This document shows, piece by piece, positions 27,526 to 37,037 of a stretch of DNA of 64,000 nt. The position numbers and the translations under genes are program-made. Numbering within the stretch: position 1 is the stretch's first letter; the number at the start of each line of letters is the position of its first letter. This DNA comes from Chroogloeocystis siderophila 5.2 s.c.1 (GTDB taxonomy: Bacteria > Cyanobacteriota > Cyanobacteriia > Cyanobacteriales > Chroococcidiopsidaceae): the NCBI RefSeq assembly GCF_001904655.1, contig NZ_MRCC01000015.1, forward strand, positions 1 to 64,000. Reading direction: 5' to 3'. A model generated the notes under the pieces. That model had not been told where the DNA came from. It ran no database searches and was given only the letters and a program-made list of their open reading frames with translations.

Positions 27526-28572
27526 ATGACTTCGAGTAAGGTTTCTGCGATTGCCCGTTGGGGCTGGCTGAATCGGTTATTTGATAGCGAAACGGTTGTT
27601 TATGTCGTTAAGCGGCTACTACAGGCACTGCTAACGCTGTTACTCGCATCAGCACTTTCGTTTTTTATTATTCAGTTGGCTCCTGGCGATTATCTCGACA
27701 CGCTAAGGCAAAATCCGCAAATTTCGCCCGAACGCATCGAGGAACTACGCCAGCAGTTTGGTTTAGATCGCTCGTGGATCGAGCAGTACGGACGTTGGCT
27801 GTGGCGGATCGTGACGCAAGGCGATTTTGGCACAAGTTTCGTCTATCAACGCTCGGTGGCTTCGTTATTGTGGGAGCGAGTTGGTGCAACGTTGTTGCTT
27901 GCGATCGCATCTCTCGTTCTGACGTGGGCGATCGCCATTCCGCTGGGAATTGTAGCCGCAGTCAAACAAAATCATTGGAGCGATCGCTTGTTACAAGTTA
28001 TCAGCTACACAGGACAAGGTTTTCCTAGCTTTATCACTGCGCTTTTACTTCTCATTTTTGCCCAAAATACTTCGCCCCTCTTTCCTGTGGGTGGAATGAC
28101 AAGTATTAACCATGCTGACTTTTCGCCATTTGGCAGAATTTTGGATGTTGCTTGGCACATGATCCTGCCCACGATCGCATTAAGCATCACCAGTTTTGCG
28201 GGTTTGCAACGCATCACGCGGGGTGAGTTATTGGATGTTTTGCGACAAGACTACATTCAAACGGCGCGCGCTAAAGGCTTGCCAGAAAACCGTGTCATCT
28301 ATGTTCATGCGTTACGCAATGCGGTGAACCCATTAATTACAATTCTCGGTTTTGAACTCGCTAGTTTATTGAGCGGTGCATTTATTGCCGAATTTTTCTT
28401 TAATTGGCCTGGTTTGGGGCGCTTAATTCTGCAAGCGGTTTTAGCACAAGATTTGTATCTCGTCATGGCAAGCTTAACGATGGGCGCGGTGATGCTCATT
28501 GTCGGTAACTTGATTGCCGATTTGCTCCTCAAAGTCGTAGATCCCAGAATTCGTTTAGAGAATATTAATTAA
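27526..28572 (+). CDS. ABC transporter permease, DppB/OppB family
   Basis: The 348-residue membrane protein is the first permease type of a peptide/nickel-class ABC importer. It has the N-terminal VVKRLLQALLTLLLASALSF helix, the conserved LAPGDYLD and ISPERIEELRQQFGLD, five further hydrophobic segments, and the EAA loop YIQTARAKGLPENRVIYVHA. No partner permease, ATPase or binding protein is encoded around it; cyanobacteria often scatter these genes, so the substrate cannot be inferred. The start is ATG. Confidence 0.9.
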   Translation: MTSSKVSAIARWGWLNRLFDSETVVYVVKRLLQALLTLLLASALSFFIIQLAPGDYLDTLRQNPQISPERIEELRQQFGLDRSWIEQYGRWLWRIVTQGDFGTSFVYQRSVASLLWERVGATLLLAIASLVLTWAIAIPLGIVAAVKQNHWSDRLLQVISYTGQGFPSFITALLLLIFAQNTSPLFPVGGMTSINHADFSPFGRILDVAWHMILPTIALSITSFAGLQRITRGELLDVLRQDYIQTARAKGLPENRVIYVHALRNAVNPLITILGFELASLLSGAFIAEFFFNWPGLGRLILQAVLAQDLYLVMASLTMGAVMLIVGNLIADLLLKVVDPRIRLENIN

Positions 28573-28584
28573 ATGAAACTAGAG

Positions 28585-28618
28585 TCAGGAGTTAAAAATA
28601 ATCTCAGATAGCTCCTGA
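28585..28618 (+). other. Hairpin just upstream of a small gene
   Basis: TCAGGAG (28585-28591) pairs with CTCCTGA (28612-28618), followed by GGTTTTCTG. It begins 13 bp after the permease stop and ends 12 bp before the next ATG, so it may terminate the permease transcript or partly mask translation initiation of the next gene. Confidence 0.5.
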
Positions 28619-28630
28619 GGTTTTCTGCTT

Positions 28631-28924
28631 ATGTCACAAATATATTATTTAATCCGCTCCAGAGCCGACGGACGTTATCTTGTTGCTCACCCTCAAACTG
28701 CGACTGAAACGACAAAAAAAGATGGCTATTTGTTAATGTTTCGCGAAGATTTTGACGCACTTAGCTATCTCAATACGCATGGTGCAGACGTAGCAGAGCA
28801 ATTTGCTGTAGAATCAGTTGCTGGTAGTCAAGTTAAAAGCCTACTTCAAAGATGGGGTTTTGTCGGTGTCGGTATTGTGCAAGATCCTTTACTACCAAAA
28901 GTAGACTTTTTAACTCATTTTTAG
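28631..28924 (+). CDS. Conserved hypothetical small protein
   Basis: The 97-residue soluble protein begins with SQIYYLIRSRADGRYLVA and contains MFREDFDALSYLNTHG. No signal peptide, membrane segment or metal-binding pattern is visible. It resembles small uncharacterised cyanobacterial proteins, but I cannot assign a family with certainty. Codon use resembles its neighbours. The ATG is preceded by a TGAGG at 28616-28620, part of the hairpin described upstream. Confidence 0.7.
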   Translation: MSQIYYLIRSRADGRYLVAHPQTATETTKKDGYLLMFREDFDALSYLNTHGADVAEQFAVESVAGSQVKSLLQRWGFVGVGIVQDPLLPKVDFLTHF

Positions 28925-28986
28925 GCTTCCACTTGGTGATTAACATATCTATCTTGCTGTAGATGTATCTAAATGAACATTTCACG

Positions 28987-29008
28987 ATACAACTACAAGT
29001 AGTTGTAT
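28987..29008. other. 22-bp perfect palindrome
   Basis: ATACAACTAC-AA-GTAGTTGTAT lies in the promoter region 73 bp upstream of the small exported protein gene. It lacks a T-run, so an operator is as likely as a terminator for the upstream gene. Confidence 0.5.
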
Positions 29009-29080
29009 AGGATTCTGCTTAGTCTTATCCTGTTAATAACCTAATTAATGGTCAATTGCTATAACCAGGAGAAACTTGGT

Positions 29081-29458
29081 ATGCGCTCTATTCGTTTCAA
29101 ATTTTCTGCTTTGCGTCCAGCCCGTGTTTTGATAGCTATCTGTGCTTGTGTTTTTCTAGTATTATCCAGTGCTACACCTGCTTTAAGTGGTACAGAGACT
29201 CCACAACCTAATGCTGCTCCATCCGCGCCCCAGCAAGGTGAGGCGAATCTGACAGCAATCGAAAAAGAAGCACAGAAAGCAGCTTTAGACGATCCCTACT
29301 CTCGTAAAGAAACGCAAGTTAAAGCCAATGAAGGTCTTAACGAAATTCAAGGTGCTGCTGACGCAGAAAAAATGAGTCGTCCAGAAAATGCTCAGGCAAC
29401 ATCAGTTGAAGAAAACTCTAAGAGTTTCCTCGAAGCTTTGACTGGAAAGAAAAAGTAA
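29081..29458 (+). CDS. Small exported protein resembling low-temperature-induced proteins
   Basis: The 125-residue product has a basic N-terminus and a signal peptide (VLIAICACVFLVLSS, then ATPALS), so it should be exported to the periplasm or thylakoid lumen. The mature part is short, polar and helical, with LTAIEKEAQKAALDDP and GLNEIQGAADAEKMSRPEN; the latter motif is what recalls cyanobacterial low-temperature-induced proteins. The ATG at 29081 was chosen over a start 11 codons upstream because AGGAG lies at 29067-29071, at ideal spacing. Function is unknown. Confidence 0.65.
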   Translation: MRSIRFKFSALRPARVLIAICACVFLVLSSATPALSGTETPQPNAAPSAPQQGEANLTAIEKEAQKAALDDPYSRKETQVKANEGLNEIQGAADAEKMSRPENAQATSVEENSKSFLEALTGKKK

Positions 29459-29501
29459 CCTTTGTGATTGGTTAGTTCTTAGTTGTTAATACTTCATAAT
29501 A

Positions 29502-29525
29502 AAAGGGTAGAAATTTCTACCCTTT
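29502..29525 (+). terminator. Terminator after the small exported protein gene
   Basis: AAAGGGTAGAAA and TTTCTACCCTTT form a perfect 24-bp palindrome followed by CTTTAATG, 43 bp after the stop codon. Confidence 0.75.
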
Positions 29526-29546
29526 CTTTAATGTTGGTTAACGTAA

Positions 29547-29582
29547 TAAAAAAGGGTTAACCTCACAATTCTTGGTCAACCC
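29547..29582 (-). terminator. Terminator of the ycf35 unit
   Basis: On the minus strand GGGTTGACC and GGTTAACCC form a stem with one G-T mismatch and an 11-nt loop, followed by a run of seven T residues (A-run at 29547-29553 on the plus strand). It lies 26 bp beyond the ycf35 stop. Confidence 0.8.
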
Positions 29583-29608
29583 GCATACTTGGGAACGCGC
29601 TGTATAAA

Positions 29609-29959
29609 CTATTGCAATACCAACTTAACATTGGCATTTTGCAAACCACGCTGCTTAACTTCAGCTAAAGTTTTGTTAACAGCATACTTTTGGTTAATTG
29701 AGTTGATTAACTCAGTTTGATTGTGCTTCTTAGCAACGCCCCAAAGGTCAGCAATCAAATCGAACGAACCATCGCTATTGCGAGACCAACCAAGGTCATA
29801 CTCACCTTCTAATACTGCAACTAAGTCGGCACGAACACGCTGACCATTGTATCCGCGTACATCGGCTTCAGTTTTGGTAGTAATACCCAAGTCGCGTAGA
29901 GAAGCCTTGAGGATTTCTACATCAGTAATTTTGGTGCGTAGGGTGCTAAAGTGAGACAT
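29609..29959 (-). CDS. ycf35: Ycf35 family protein (DUF1257)
   Basis: The 116-residue protein matches Ycf35/DUF1257, a small soluble family shared by cyanobacteria and red-lineage plastids, of unknown function. Family sequence is seen in SHFSTLRTKITDVEILKASL, ADVRGYNGQRVRADLVA and LIADLWGVAKKHN. The ATG is preceded by GGAGGAAAC, a strong ribosome-binding site. It follows ycf46 by 149 bp on the same strand and ends at its own terminator, so the two genes may share transcripts. Confidence 0.9.
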   Translation of the reverse strand: MSHFSTLRTKITDVEILKASLRDLGITTKTEADVRGYNGQRVRADLVAVLEGEYDLGWSRNSDGSFDLIADLWGVAKKHNQTELINSINQKYAVNKTLAEVKQRGLQNANVKLVLQ

Positions 29960-30108
29960 TTTAGTTTCCTCCTAAAGGGAAAATTGAGAAAAACAACGTT
30001 TGGGATCAGATGGAACCGCGAGCCTTTTGGGAAGTTTGTATTCGCGGCTTTTGACTAAACTGCTAGCATTTGCTAGCCTTTGCTCCTGTTGGTAGCAGGA
30101 GAAAGCTT

Positions 30109-31620
30109 TTAAAACTCCATTCGCTGATACTCAGCAACGGAGGCTGCTGCGGGTCTGGCACGCTGCCTAGCCCAATCTCTGAGGGCTGTGACCTGTTCGG
30201 TCATGGTGCGCGATAGGGGCAACGTCGCTTTAATCGCAGCAATAATATCTAATTGCGTAAACTCGCGGTCTTGCGCAAAGGCTTCGTACATCGCAGCAAC
30301 TAATGCTTGCTCGATTTCTGCACCTGAAAAGCCATCAGCTACTTTGGCAAGTTGTTCAAGGTCAAATCGCGAAATGTCTCGTTTACGCTTGACAAGGTGG
30401 ATTTGGAAAATTTCTTTACGCTCCTCAGCGTTGGGAAGATCGACAAAGAAAATTTCATCAAAACGACCTTTTCTTAAAAATTCACCTGGTAAACGTTCAA
30501 CTCGGTTGGCGGTTGCCATTACGAATACTGGAGAAGTTTTTTCTTGCATCCAGGTTAAGAACGAACCAAAAATTCGACTTGATGTTCCGCCGTCTGAATC
30601 AGCAGATCCGGTACCACCAGCAAAGGCTTTATCGAGTTCATCTATGAAGAGAATTGCTGGTGAAATCGATTCGGCTGTCTTTAAGGCATTGCGTAAGTTA
30701 GCTTCGGATCGACCTACCATTGAGCCGTCATAAACTCTACCCATATCAAGACGGAGTAGTGGTAAACCCCAGAGTCGAGATGTTGTTTTGGCAATAAGTG
30801 ACTTACCACAACCAGGGACACCGAGAATTAACATTCCTTTAGGTTGAGGTAGTCCATACTCGCGCGCTCTTTCAGTAAAGGCGTTCGAGCGTTGTTTTAG
30901 CCACCGTTTGAGTTCTTCTAAGCCACCAACAGCCTCTAGAGTTTCGTCCTCTTCGATAAATTCCAAAATACCGTTACGGCGAATTAGCTGCTTTTTCTCC
31001 GATAAAACGATGTCTACTTCGTTTTCGGTCAGTTGACCTTTAGTATAAACCTGAGCCTTACGGTAAACTTTCTCAGCTTCATCGCGCGTTAAACCCAAAG
31101 CTGCTTTAAGAAGTTTTTCTCTTGCCTCGGTACTTAACCGCCGGTTTCGGCTTTGCTCCAACTGCCGAGATAGCACATCATTAAGCTCAGTCATGTCGGG
31201 GAGCGCAAAGTCAAGAACGACGACTTCTTTTTCCAACTCGATGGGGATTTGCTGTAATGGCGACATCAAAATAATGGTTTTCTGCGTGCCTTTGAAGCTG
31301 GCGATCGCATCTCTTAACCATCGTGTTGTTGCAGGTGAATCAATAAAAGGATGTAAATCTTTGAAAATAAATATGCTTGCTTCGCGTTGGCGGATTACCC
31401 ATTCAATCGCGGCTTCTGGCGACACGGTATTGTGTTGCGTAATATTCCGGGGTTGACCATACTCAACAATACCGTGGGTGACAGTCCAGACAAAGATTCG
31501 CCGTTGGGGTCGCGTTTGGGCGATCATCGATATTGCCTGCTCAGCCCGTTCTTCCTCGGAGGTCACAAGGTAGATTAGAGGGTATTGAGCTTGTATTAAG
31601 ACGTTTAGCTCTTCTTTCAT
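30109..31620 (-). CDS. ycf46: AAA family ATPase Ycf46
   Basis: The 503-residue cytosolic AAA protein matches Ycf46 of cyanobacteria and red-lineage plastids. The N-terminal region (EELNVLIQAQYPLIYLVTSE) is characteristic. The ATPase domain has Walker A GVPGCGKS (267-274), Walker B ILFIDELDKAF (near 323-333), a sensor-1 region VMATANRVERLP and arginine-finger-like EFLRKGRFDE. All catalytic elements look intact. Its role is not established; involvement in photosynthesis or carbon-concentrating regulation has been suggested for cyanobacteria. The start is ATG. It lies 72 bp downstream of a ribbon-helix-helix gene. Confidence 0.92.
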   Translation of the reverse strand: MKEELNVLIQAQYPLIYLVTSEEERAEQAISMIAQTRPQRRIFVWTVTHGIVEYGQPRNITQHNTVSPEAAIEWVIRQREASIFIFKDLHPFIDSPATTRWLRDAIASFKGTQKTIILMSPLQQIPIELEKEVVVLDFALPDMTELNDVLSRQLEQSRNRRLSTEAREKLLKAALGLTRDEAEKVYRKAQVYTKGQLTENEVDIVLSEKKQLIRRNGILEFIEEDETLEAVGGLEELKRWLKQRSNAFTERAREYGLPQPKGMLILGVPGCGKSLIAKTTSRLWGLPLLRLDMGRVYDGSMVGRSEANLRNALKTAESISPAILFIDELDKAFAGGTGSADSDGGTSSRIFGSFLTWMQEKTSPVFVMATANRVERLPGEFLRKGRFDEIFFVDLPNAEERKEIFQIHLVKRKRDISRFDLEQLAKVADGFSGAEIEQALVAAMYEAFAQDREFTQLDIIAAIKATLPLSRTMTEQVTALRDWARQRARPAAASVAEYQRMEF

Positions 31621-31692
31621 TGCCGACGACCTACTTGGAACCTTAGTTGATGCAGACAGACGCTTGATACAAATTCACCTCGGATTAAGTCT

Positions 31693-32028
31693 TTAGCAAG
31701 GAACTAGTTCTTCACCTTGCGGACTTGCTTCCACTTGTGCAACCTGTTCGACGGGTACTTCTTCCCGAACTCCAGGTTGTTCGCCTACCGGAACCATTTT
31801 TCCGTCTCGCATAACAAGTGCCGTTTCACATTCAGGGCAGTTGTATAAGCGATGGTTTCTGCCGTGGTTTGCTTCTGTCTCTTCTACTACTTCAGAATGA
31901 TTGAGATAGAAGATTAAAGCTTTTTCGGCAATGTCGGACATTGGTTCTGAGTCGATTGCGGCTCGAATTTTGAGTTTTCGATGCAATTCTGGCGACAAAT
32001 ATAAAGTAACTTTTTGCTTAGCTTGCAT
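31693..32028 (-). CDS. Ribbon-helix-helix protein with CxxC motif
   Basis: The 111-residue protein begins with a ribbon-helix-helix-like segment (KQKVTLYLSPELHRKLKIRA, then MSDIAEKALIFYL), the DNA-binding fold of MetJ/Arc proteins. A middle YNCPECETALVMRDGK contains one CPEC pair, half of a zinc ribbon, so a dimer could share metal. The tail is acidic. ATG at 32028 begins the fold; an ATG at 32061 adds 11 basic residues and is possible. It heads the RHH-ycf46-ycf35 series, so it could be an autoregulator of this unit, which is inference. Confidence 0.75.
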   Translation of the reverse strand: MQAKQKVTLYLSPELHRKLKIRAAIDSEPMSDIAEKALIFYLNHSEVVEETEANHGRNHRLYNCPECETALVMRDGKMVPVGEQPGVREEVPVEQVAQVEASPQGEELVPC

Positions 32029-32061
32029 ATAACTTTTGAGTGGTCTTACCCGGGTATGCAT

Positions 32062-33576
<1,515 letters not shown>

Positions 33577-33577
33577 T

Positions 33578-33656
33578 CAGGAGTTAATCGTCAGTGGTCA
33601 GTAGTAACTTATCGCTGACAACTGACAGCCAAAAAATAACAACTGACAACCTACAA
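33578..33656 (+). repeat. Degenerate tandem short-repeat spacer
   Basis: The sqdB-sqdX gap is built of degenerate variants of CAGTGGTCAGT and GACAACTGACA on alternating strands (for example GTCAGTGGTCAGTAGTAAC and CTGACAACTGACAG). Similar degenerate spacers occur at 46440-46470 and 63190-63220. It is non-coding. Confidence 0.55.
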
Positions 33657-33659
33657 CCT

Positions 33660-34796
33660 ATGCGAATCGCCTTATTTACAGAAACCTTTTTACCCAAGGT
33701 CGATGGTATTGTCACGCGCTTAAGCCATACTATCGATCATCTCCAGCGTAACGGCAATCAAGTCATGGTATTTGCCCCTGAGGGCGGAATTGCAGAGTAC
33801 AAAGGCGCTAAAGTGCATGGTGTCTCAGGCTTTCCCTTACCACTGTATCCGGAGTTGAAATTAGCACTACCTCGACCTGCGATCGGTCACGCACTAGAAA
33901 ACTTTCAGCCGGATATTATTCATGTTGTAAATCCAGCCGTTTTAGGCTTGGCTGGGTTGTTTTATGGCAAAGCGCTCAAAATTCCCTTAGTCGCTTCCTA
34001 CCATACGCATTTGCCACAATATCTACAACACTATGGCTTGGGAATGTTAGAAGGCTTGCTATGGGAATTGCTCAAGACGGGTCACAACCAAGCAGAAATT
34101 AATTTATGTACTTCAACAGCGATGATGCAGGAGCTAGCTGCGCATGGTATTGAACGGATAGCATTGTGGCAACGGGGTGTAGATACAGAATTATTTCATC
34201 CGGATCAGGCGAGTAGAGAAATGCGATCGCATCTCAGCCAGGGTCATCCTGAAAAGCCGCTGCTGTTGTATGTCGGACGCTTATCAGCAGAAAAAGAAAT
34301 TGAGCGGATTAAAGCGATTTTGACAGCGATTCCCGAAGCGCGTTTAGCCTTAGTTGGCGATGGACCACATCGTCACGCCTTAGAAAAGCACTTTGCTCAA
34401 ACACCAACGCATTTTGTTGGTTATCTCACTGGTAAAGATTTAGCAGCGGCGTTTGCGTCAGCAGATGCGTTTATTTTTCCTTCGCGGACAGAAACGCTAG
34501 GATTAGTACTACTAGAAGCTATGGCAGCAGGTTGTCCGGTTGTTGCAGCAAATTCAGGTGGTGTTCCTGATATTGTGACTTCCGGTGTCAATGGTTATTT
34601 GTTCGAGCCGGATGCGGATGATGCAGGCGCGATCGCGGCGACACAACGCTTATTAGAACAAACACAAGAGCGTGAAATAATTCGGCAAAATGCCCGTAAA
34701 GAAGCTGAACGTTGGGGCTGGGGAGCAGCTACACGCCAACTACAAGATTATTACGCGAGTGTGTTGTCGCAGAAGTTAGCTAGCTTAACACGCTAA
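33660..34796 (+). CDS. sqdX: Sulfoquinovosyl diacylglycerol synthase SqdX (GT4 glycosyltransferase)
   Basis: SqdX transfers sulfoquinovose from UDP-sulfoquinovose to diacylglycerol, forming SQDG at the membrane. The 378-residue GT4-family protein opens with RIALFTETFLPKVDGIVTRL, contains YHTHLPQYLQHYGLG in the acceptor half, LLYVGRLSAEKEI at the donor-domain start, and the GT4 E-x7-E motif in SRTETLGLVLLEAMAAG. The ATG at 33660 was preferred over one 22 codons upstream because the upstream residues are encoded by repeat-like spacer DNA. Pairing with sqdB makes the assignment firm. Confidence 0.95.
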   Translation: MRIALFTETFLPKVDGIVTRLSHTIDHLQRNGNQVMVFAPEGGIAEYKGAKVHGVSGFPLPLYPELKLALPRPAIGHALENFQPDIIHVVNPAVLGLAGLFYGKALKIPLVASYHTHLPQYLQHYGLGMLEGLLWELLKTGHNQAEINLCTSTAMMQELAAHGIERIALWQRGVDTELFHPDQASREMRSHLSQGHPEKPLLLYVGRLSAEKEIERIKAILTAIPEARLALVGDGPHRHALEKHFAQTPTHFVGYLTGKDLAAAFASADAFIFPSRTETLGLVLLEAMAAGCPVVAANSGGVPDIVTSGVNGYLFEPDADDAGAIAATQRLLEQTQEREIIRQNARKEAERWGWGAATRQLQDYYASVLSQKLASLTR

Positions 34797-34805
34797 GCCA
34801 TCCAC

Positions 34806-35069
34806 TTACGCGGGCGGATTTTCGCTATCGTCTTGAAAGAGATTTTCGCCAATACCCAGTTGCTTTTTCGTGCGTTTGAGGTCTTTCCAAAGCGCATGAA
34901 TTTGCTTATAAGACTCTTCGGGGGATAGTTTCCCAGCCGTTTCTAGATTACATATGTAGCTGACGCGCTGGGCAAACTCTTGTAGGTTGGCATTGAAAAC
35001 CAGGTTCTCTGGCTTAACTTTGCCATAGTAGCGACTGCGCGGATAGAGAAATTCAGATTGATTCGCCAT
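34806..35069 (-). CDS. Small conserved cyanobacterial protein (possibly DUF7219)
   Basis: The 87-residue soluble protein begins ANQSEFLYPRSRYYG, followed by KPENLVFNANLQEFAQRVSYI and SPEESYKQIHALWKDLKR. I recall it as a conserved cyanobacterial small protein of unknown function, possibly DUF7219, but am not sure of the family name. ATG at 35069 was chosen; the longer frame to 35147 adds a hydrophobic peptide unrelated to the conserved part. It converges with sqdX 9 bp away. Confidence 0.7.
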   Translation of the reverse strand: MANQSEFLYPRSRYYGKVKPENLVFNANLQEFAQRVSYICNLETAGKLSPEESYKQIHALWKDLKRTKKQLGIGENLFQDDSENPPA

Positions 35070-35254
35070 CGCAGATCCAGTTTTATGAAACGCCCTTATT
35101 GATCTAACATCAAGCAATACAAACGGCAATACGTATTTTGCCGACAACTTTTGAGATTGTGGCTACAACTTGTAGTTAGATTTTAATCGATACCAACTAG
35201 TATATCGTCAATTTGTTAACTTATTTTTAACCAATATTTAACTTTTTCTTAGCT

Positions 35255-35303
35255 TGGTGACTGAAGTTGCAGCTTAACAACGAAGTCCGCCTACGTGGAC
35301 TTC
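35255..35303. repeat. Modular interspersed palindromic repeat (copy 4)
   Basis: GGTGACTGAAGTTGCAGC (from 35256) is followed by the near-perfect palindrome GAAGTCCGCCTACGTGGACTTC (35282-35303). Both are variants of modules seen at 20211-20256 and 59712-59758. It lies 47 bp after the radA stop. Confidence 0.7.
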
Positions 35304-35349
35304 ATAATTGAGAGAGGTCAAGGTTAAGAAAATCACCCTGACTCCTTTT

Positions 35350-36867
35350 TCATGACTCTTCATCAAGTAAAACCGAGTCTTGCAGGTGTTGCGGAGGAAT
35401 AGCCGCAATAATTGCATCAAGAACTTTTGCGACAGGAATGATTTCCAAATTGACATCAGGGAGGTTTTGCCCTTTGGGAACGATCGCGCGCTTGAAACCC
35501 AGTTTTGCGGCTTCTTTGAGACGGAGTTCCATTTGCGAAACTGCTCGCAATTGCCCACCCAAGCCAACCTCACCGATTAAAACTGTCCCTGGATCGACGA
35601 CGCGATCGCGAAACGAGGCGACGACAGCGATCGCCACACCAAGATCTACAGCAGGTTCTTCAACACTCAAACCACCCGCCGAAGCAACGTAGCTGTCTAG
35701 CTTAGATAGCGGAATACCAACACGTTTTTCTAAAACAGCAAGAATTTGTAACAAACGGTTGTAATCGACACCCGTTGTCGATCGGCGCGGGGAAGCATAG
35801 CTTGTGGGACTTACCAAAGCTTGCAACTCAACAACAATCGGGCGCGTTCCTTCGCACGCGACAACGATCGCGGTGCCTGGTGCAGGTTCGTCACGATTTC
35901 CTAAAAATAACTCAGATGGATTCGGAACTTCGCGCAAACCGCGATCAATCATTTCAAAGATGCCGATTTCATGCGTTGCACCAAAGCGATTTTTAACAGT
36001 TCTTAAAAGTCGATGCGAGGCGAAGCGATCGCCTTCAAAATACAAAACAGTATCGACTAAATGTTCTAAAACTTTAGGTCCTGCTATTGCACCTTCTTTG
36101 GTAACATGACCCACAATTAACATTGTCACATCATCGCGTTTTGCAACTTGCATCAAAGCTGCGGTACATTCGCGTACTTGTGCAACCGAACCAGGTGCTG
36201 AAGTTAGTGTGGGGAAATAAACTGTTTGAATGCTATCGATGACAGCAACATTCGGTTTAAGCGAGTCAATTTCTCTTAAAATTTCTTCAAGATCTGTCTC
36301 AGGTAAAACATACAAATCGGCACCAACAGCGATTTCAGTTGCCGGTGAATTAGGCTGTGGTAAATTAATATTTGCCTCGTCATTACTTGAGTCATTAACT
36401 GGTTTCGCAACTCCTAAACGCGAAGCGCGCAGCTTTACTTGTTGTCCTGATTCTTCTCCGCAAACATAAAGTATGCGATACTTTTGTGCGAGTTGATTAG
36501 AAACTTGCAATAAAAGAGTTGATTTCCCAATTCCAGGATCGCCGCCGATGAGTACTAAAGACCCAGGAACAATACCGCCGCCCAAAACTCGGTCAAGTTC
36601 GCCATAGCCAGAAACCCAACGCATTACTTGGCGATCGCTAATTTGAGCAAAGGTAAGCGAAGCTCTTGGTTTAGCTGGTTTAGCCGCCGATTTGTTATTA
36701 CTTCGCGTAAGTTGTAATCCACCACGACTGGGTAAAGTTGCTGATGTTGTAGACTCGATTTGTTCTTCTAAAGAATTATAAGTTCCACAGGCAGGGCACT
36801 TGCCAAACCACTGCGGAGACTCTGCACCACATTCATTGCATACGTAATAAGTTCGAGGCTTTGGCAT
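35350..36867 (-). CDS. radA: DNA repair protein RadA (Sms)
   Basis: RadA is a RecA-like ATPase that promotes branch migration during recombinational repair. The 505-residue protein has the N-terminal C4 zinc finger (C10, C13, C24, C27), Walker A GGDPGIGKST (108-117), the RadA-specific KNRFG motif (in LLRTVKNRFGATHE) and a C-terminal Lon-protease-like domain (DLGVAIAVVASF, then GEVGLGGQLR). An insert near 165-180 is rich in Asn, Asp and Pro. It is divergent from rpaB, a linkage I recall from other cyanobacteria. The start is ATG. Confidence 0.96.
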   Translation of the reverse strand: MPKPRTYYVCNECGAESPQWFGKCPACGTYNSLEEQIESTTSATLPSRGGLQLTRSNNKSAAKPAKPRASLTFAQISDRQVMRWVSGYGELDRVLGGGIVPGSLVLIGGDPGIGKSTLLLQVSNQLAQKYRILYVCGEESGQQVKLRASRLGVAKPVNDSSNDEANINLPQPNSPATEIAVGADLYVLPETDLEEILREIDSLKPNVAVIDSIQTVYFPTLTSAPGSVAQVRECTAALMQVAKRDDVTMLIVGHVTKEGAIAGPKVLEHLVDTVLYFEGDRFASHRLLRTVKNRFGATHEIGIFEMIDRGLREVPNPSELFLGNRDEPAPGTAIVVACEGTRPIVVELQALVSPTSYASPRRSTTGVDYNRLLQILAVLEKRVGIPLSKLDSYVASAGGLSVEEPAVDLGVAIAVVASFRDRVVDPGTVLIGEVGLGGQLRAVSQMELRLKEAAKLGFKRAIVPKGQNLPDVNLEIIPVAKVLDAIIAAIPPQHLQDSVLLDEES

Positions 36868-37037
36868 TGGCTATTTGTTAATTGTTAAAATATGTTTAGA
36901 GCGAAAGTTTAAAAAAGTTTGAAATCAATTTTTGATGCAAAATTCGATATTTTTTAATACACAAATCAGCTAAAATTTTAAATTAATGGTACTAAAAATT
37001 AAGTTTCATAAAATCCAATTAAGGAGCGCGAAGAAGA

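Noticed and set aside
29547-29582. Reading this hairpin as part of the plus-strand terminator at 29502
   Set aside because: Its A-run precedes the stem on the plus strand and is a T-run after it only on the minus strand, so it serves the leftward ycf35 gene.
30188-30733. A 181-codon plus-strand frame inside ycf46
   Set aside because: It is antisense to the conserved AAA ATPase domain, with Ser/Arg-rich composition typical of a shadow frame.
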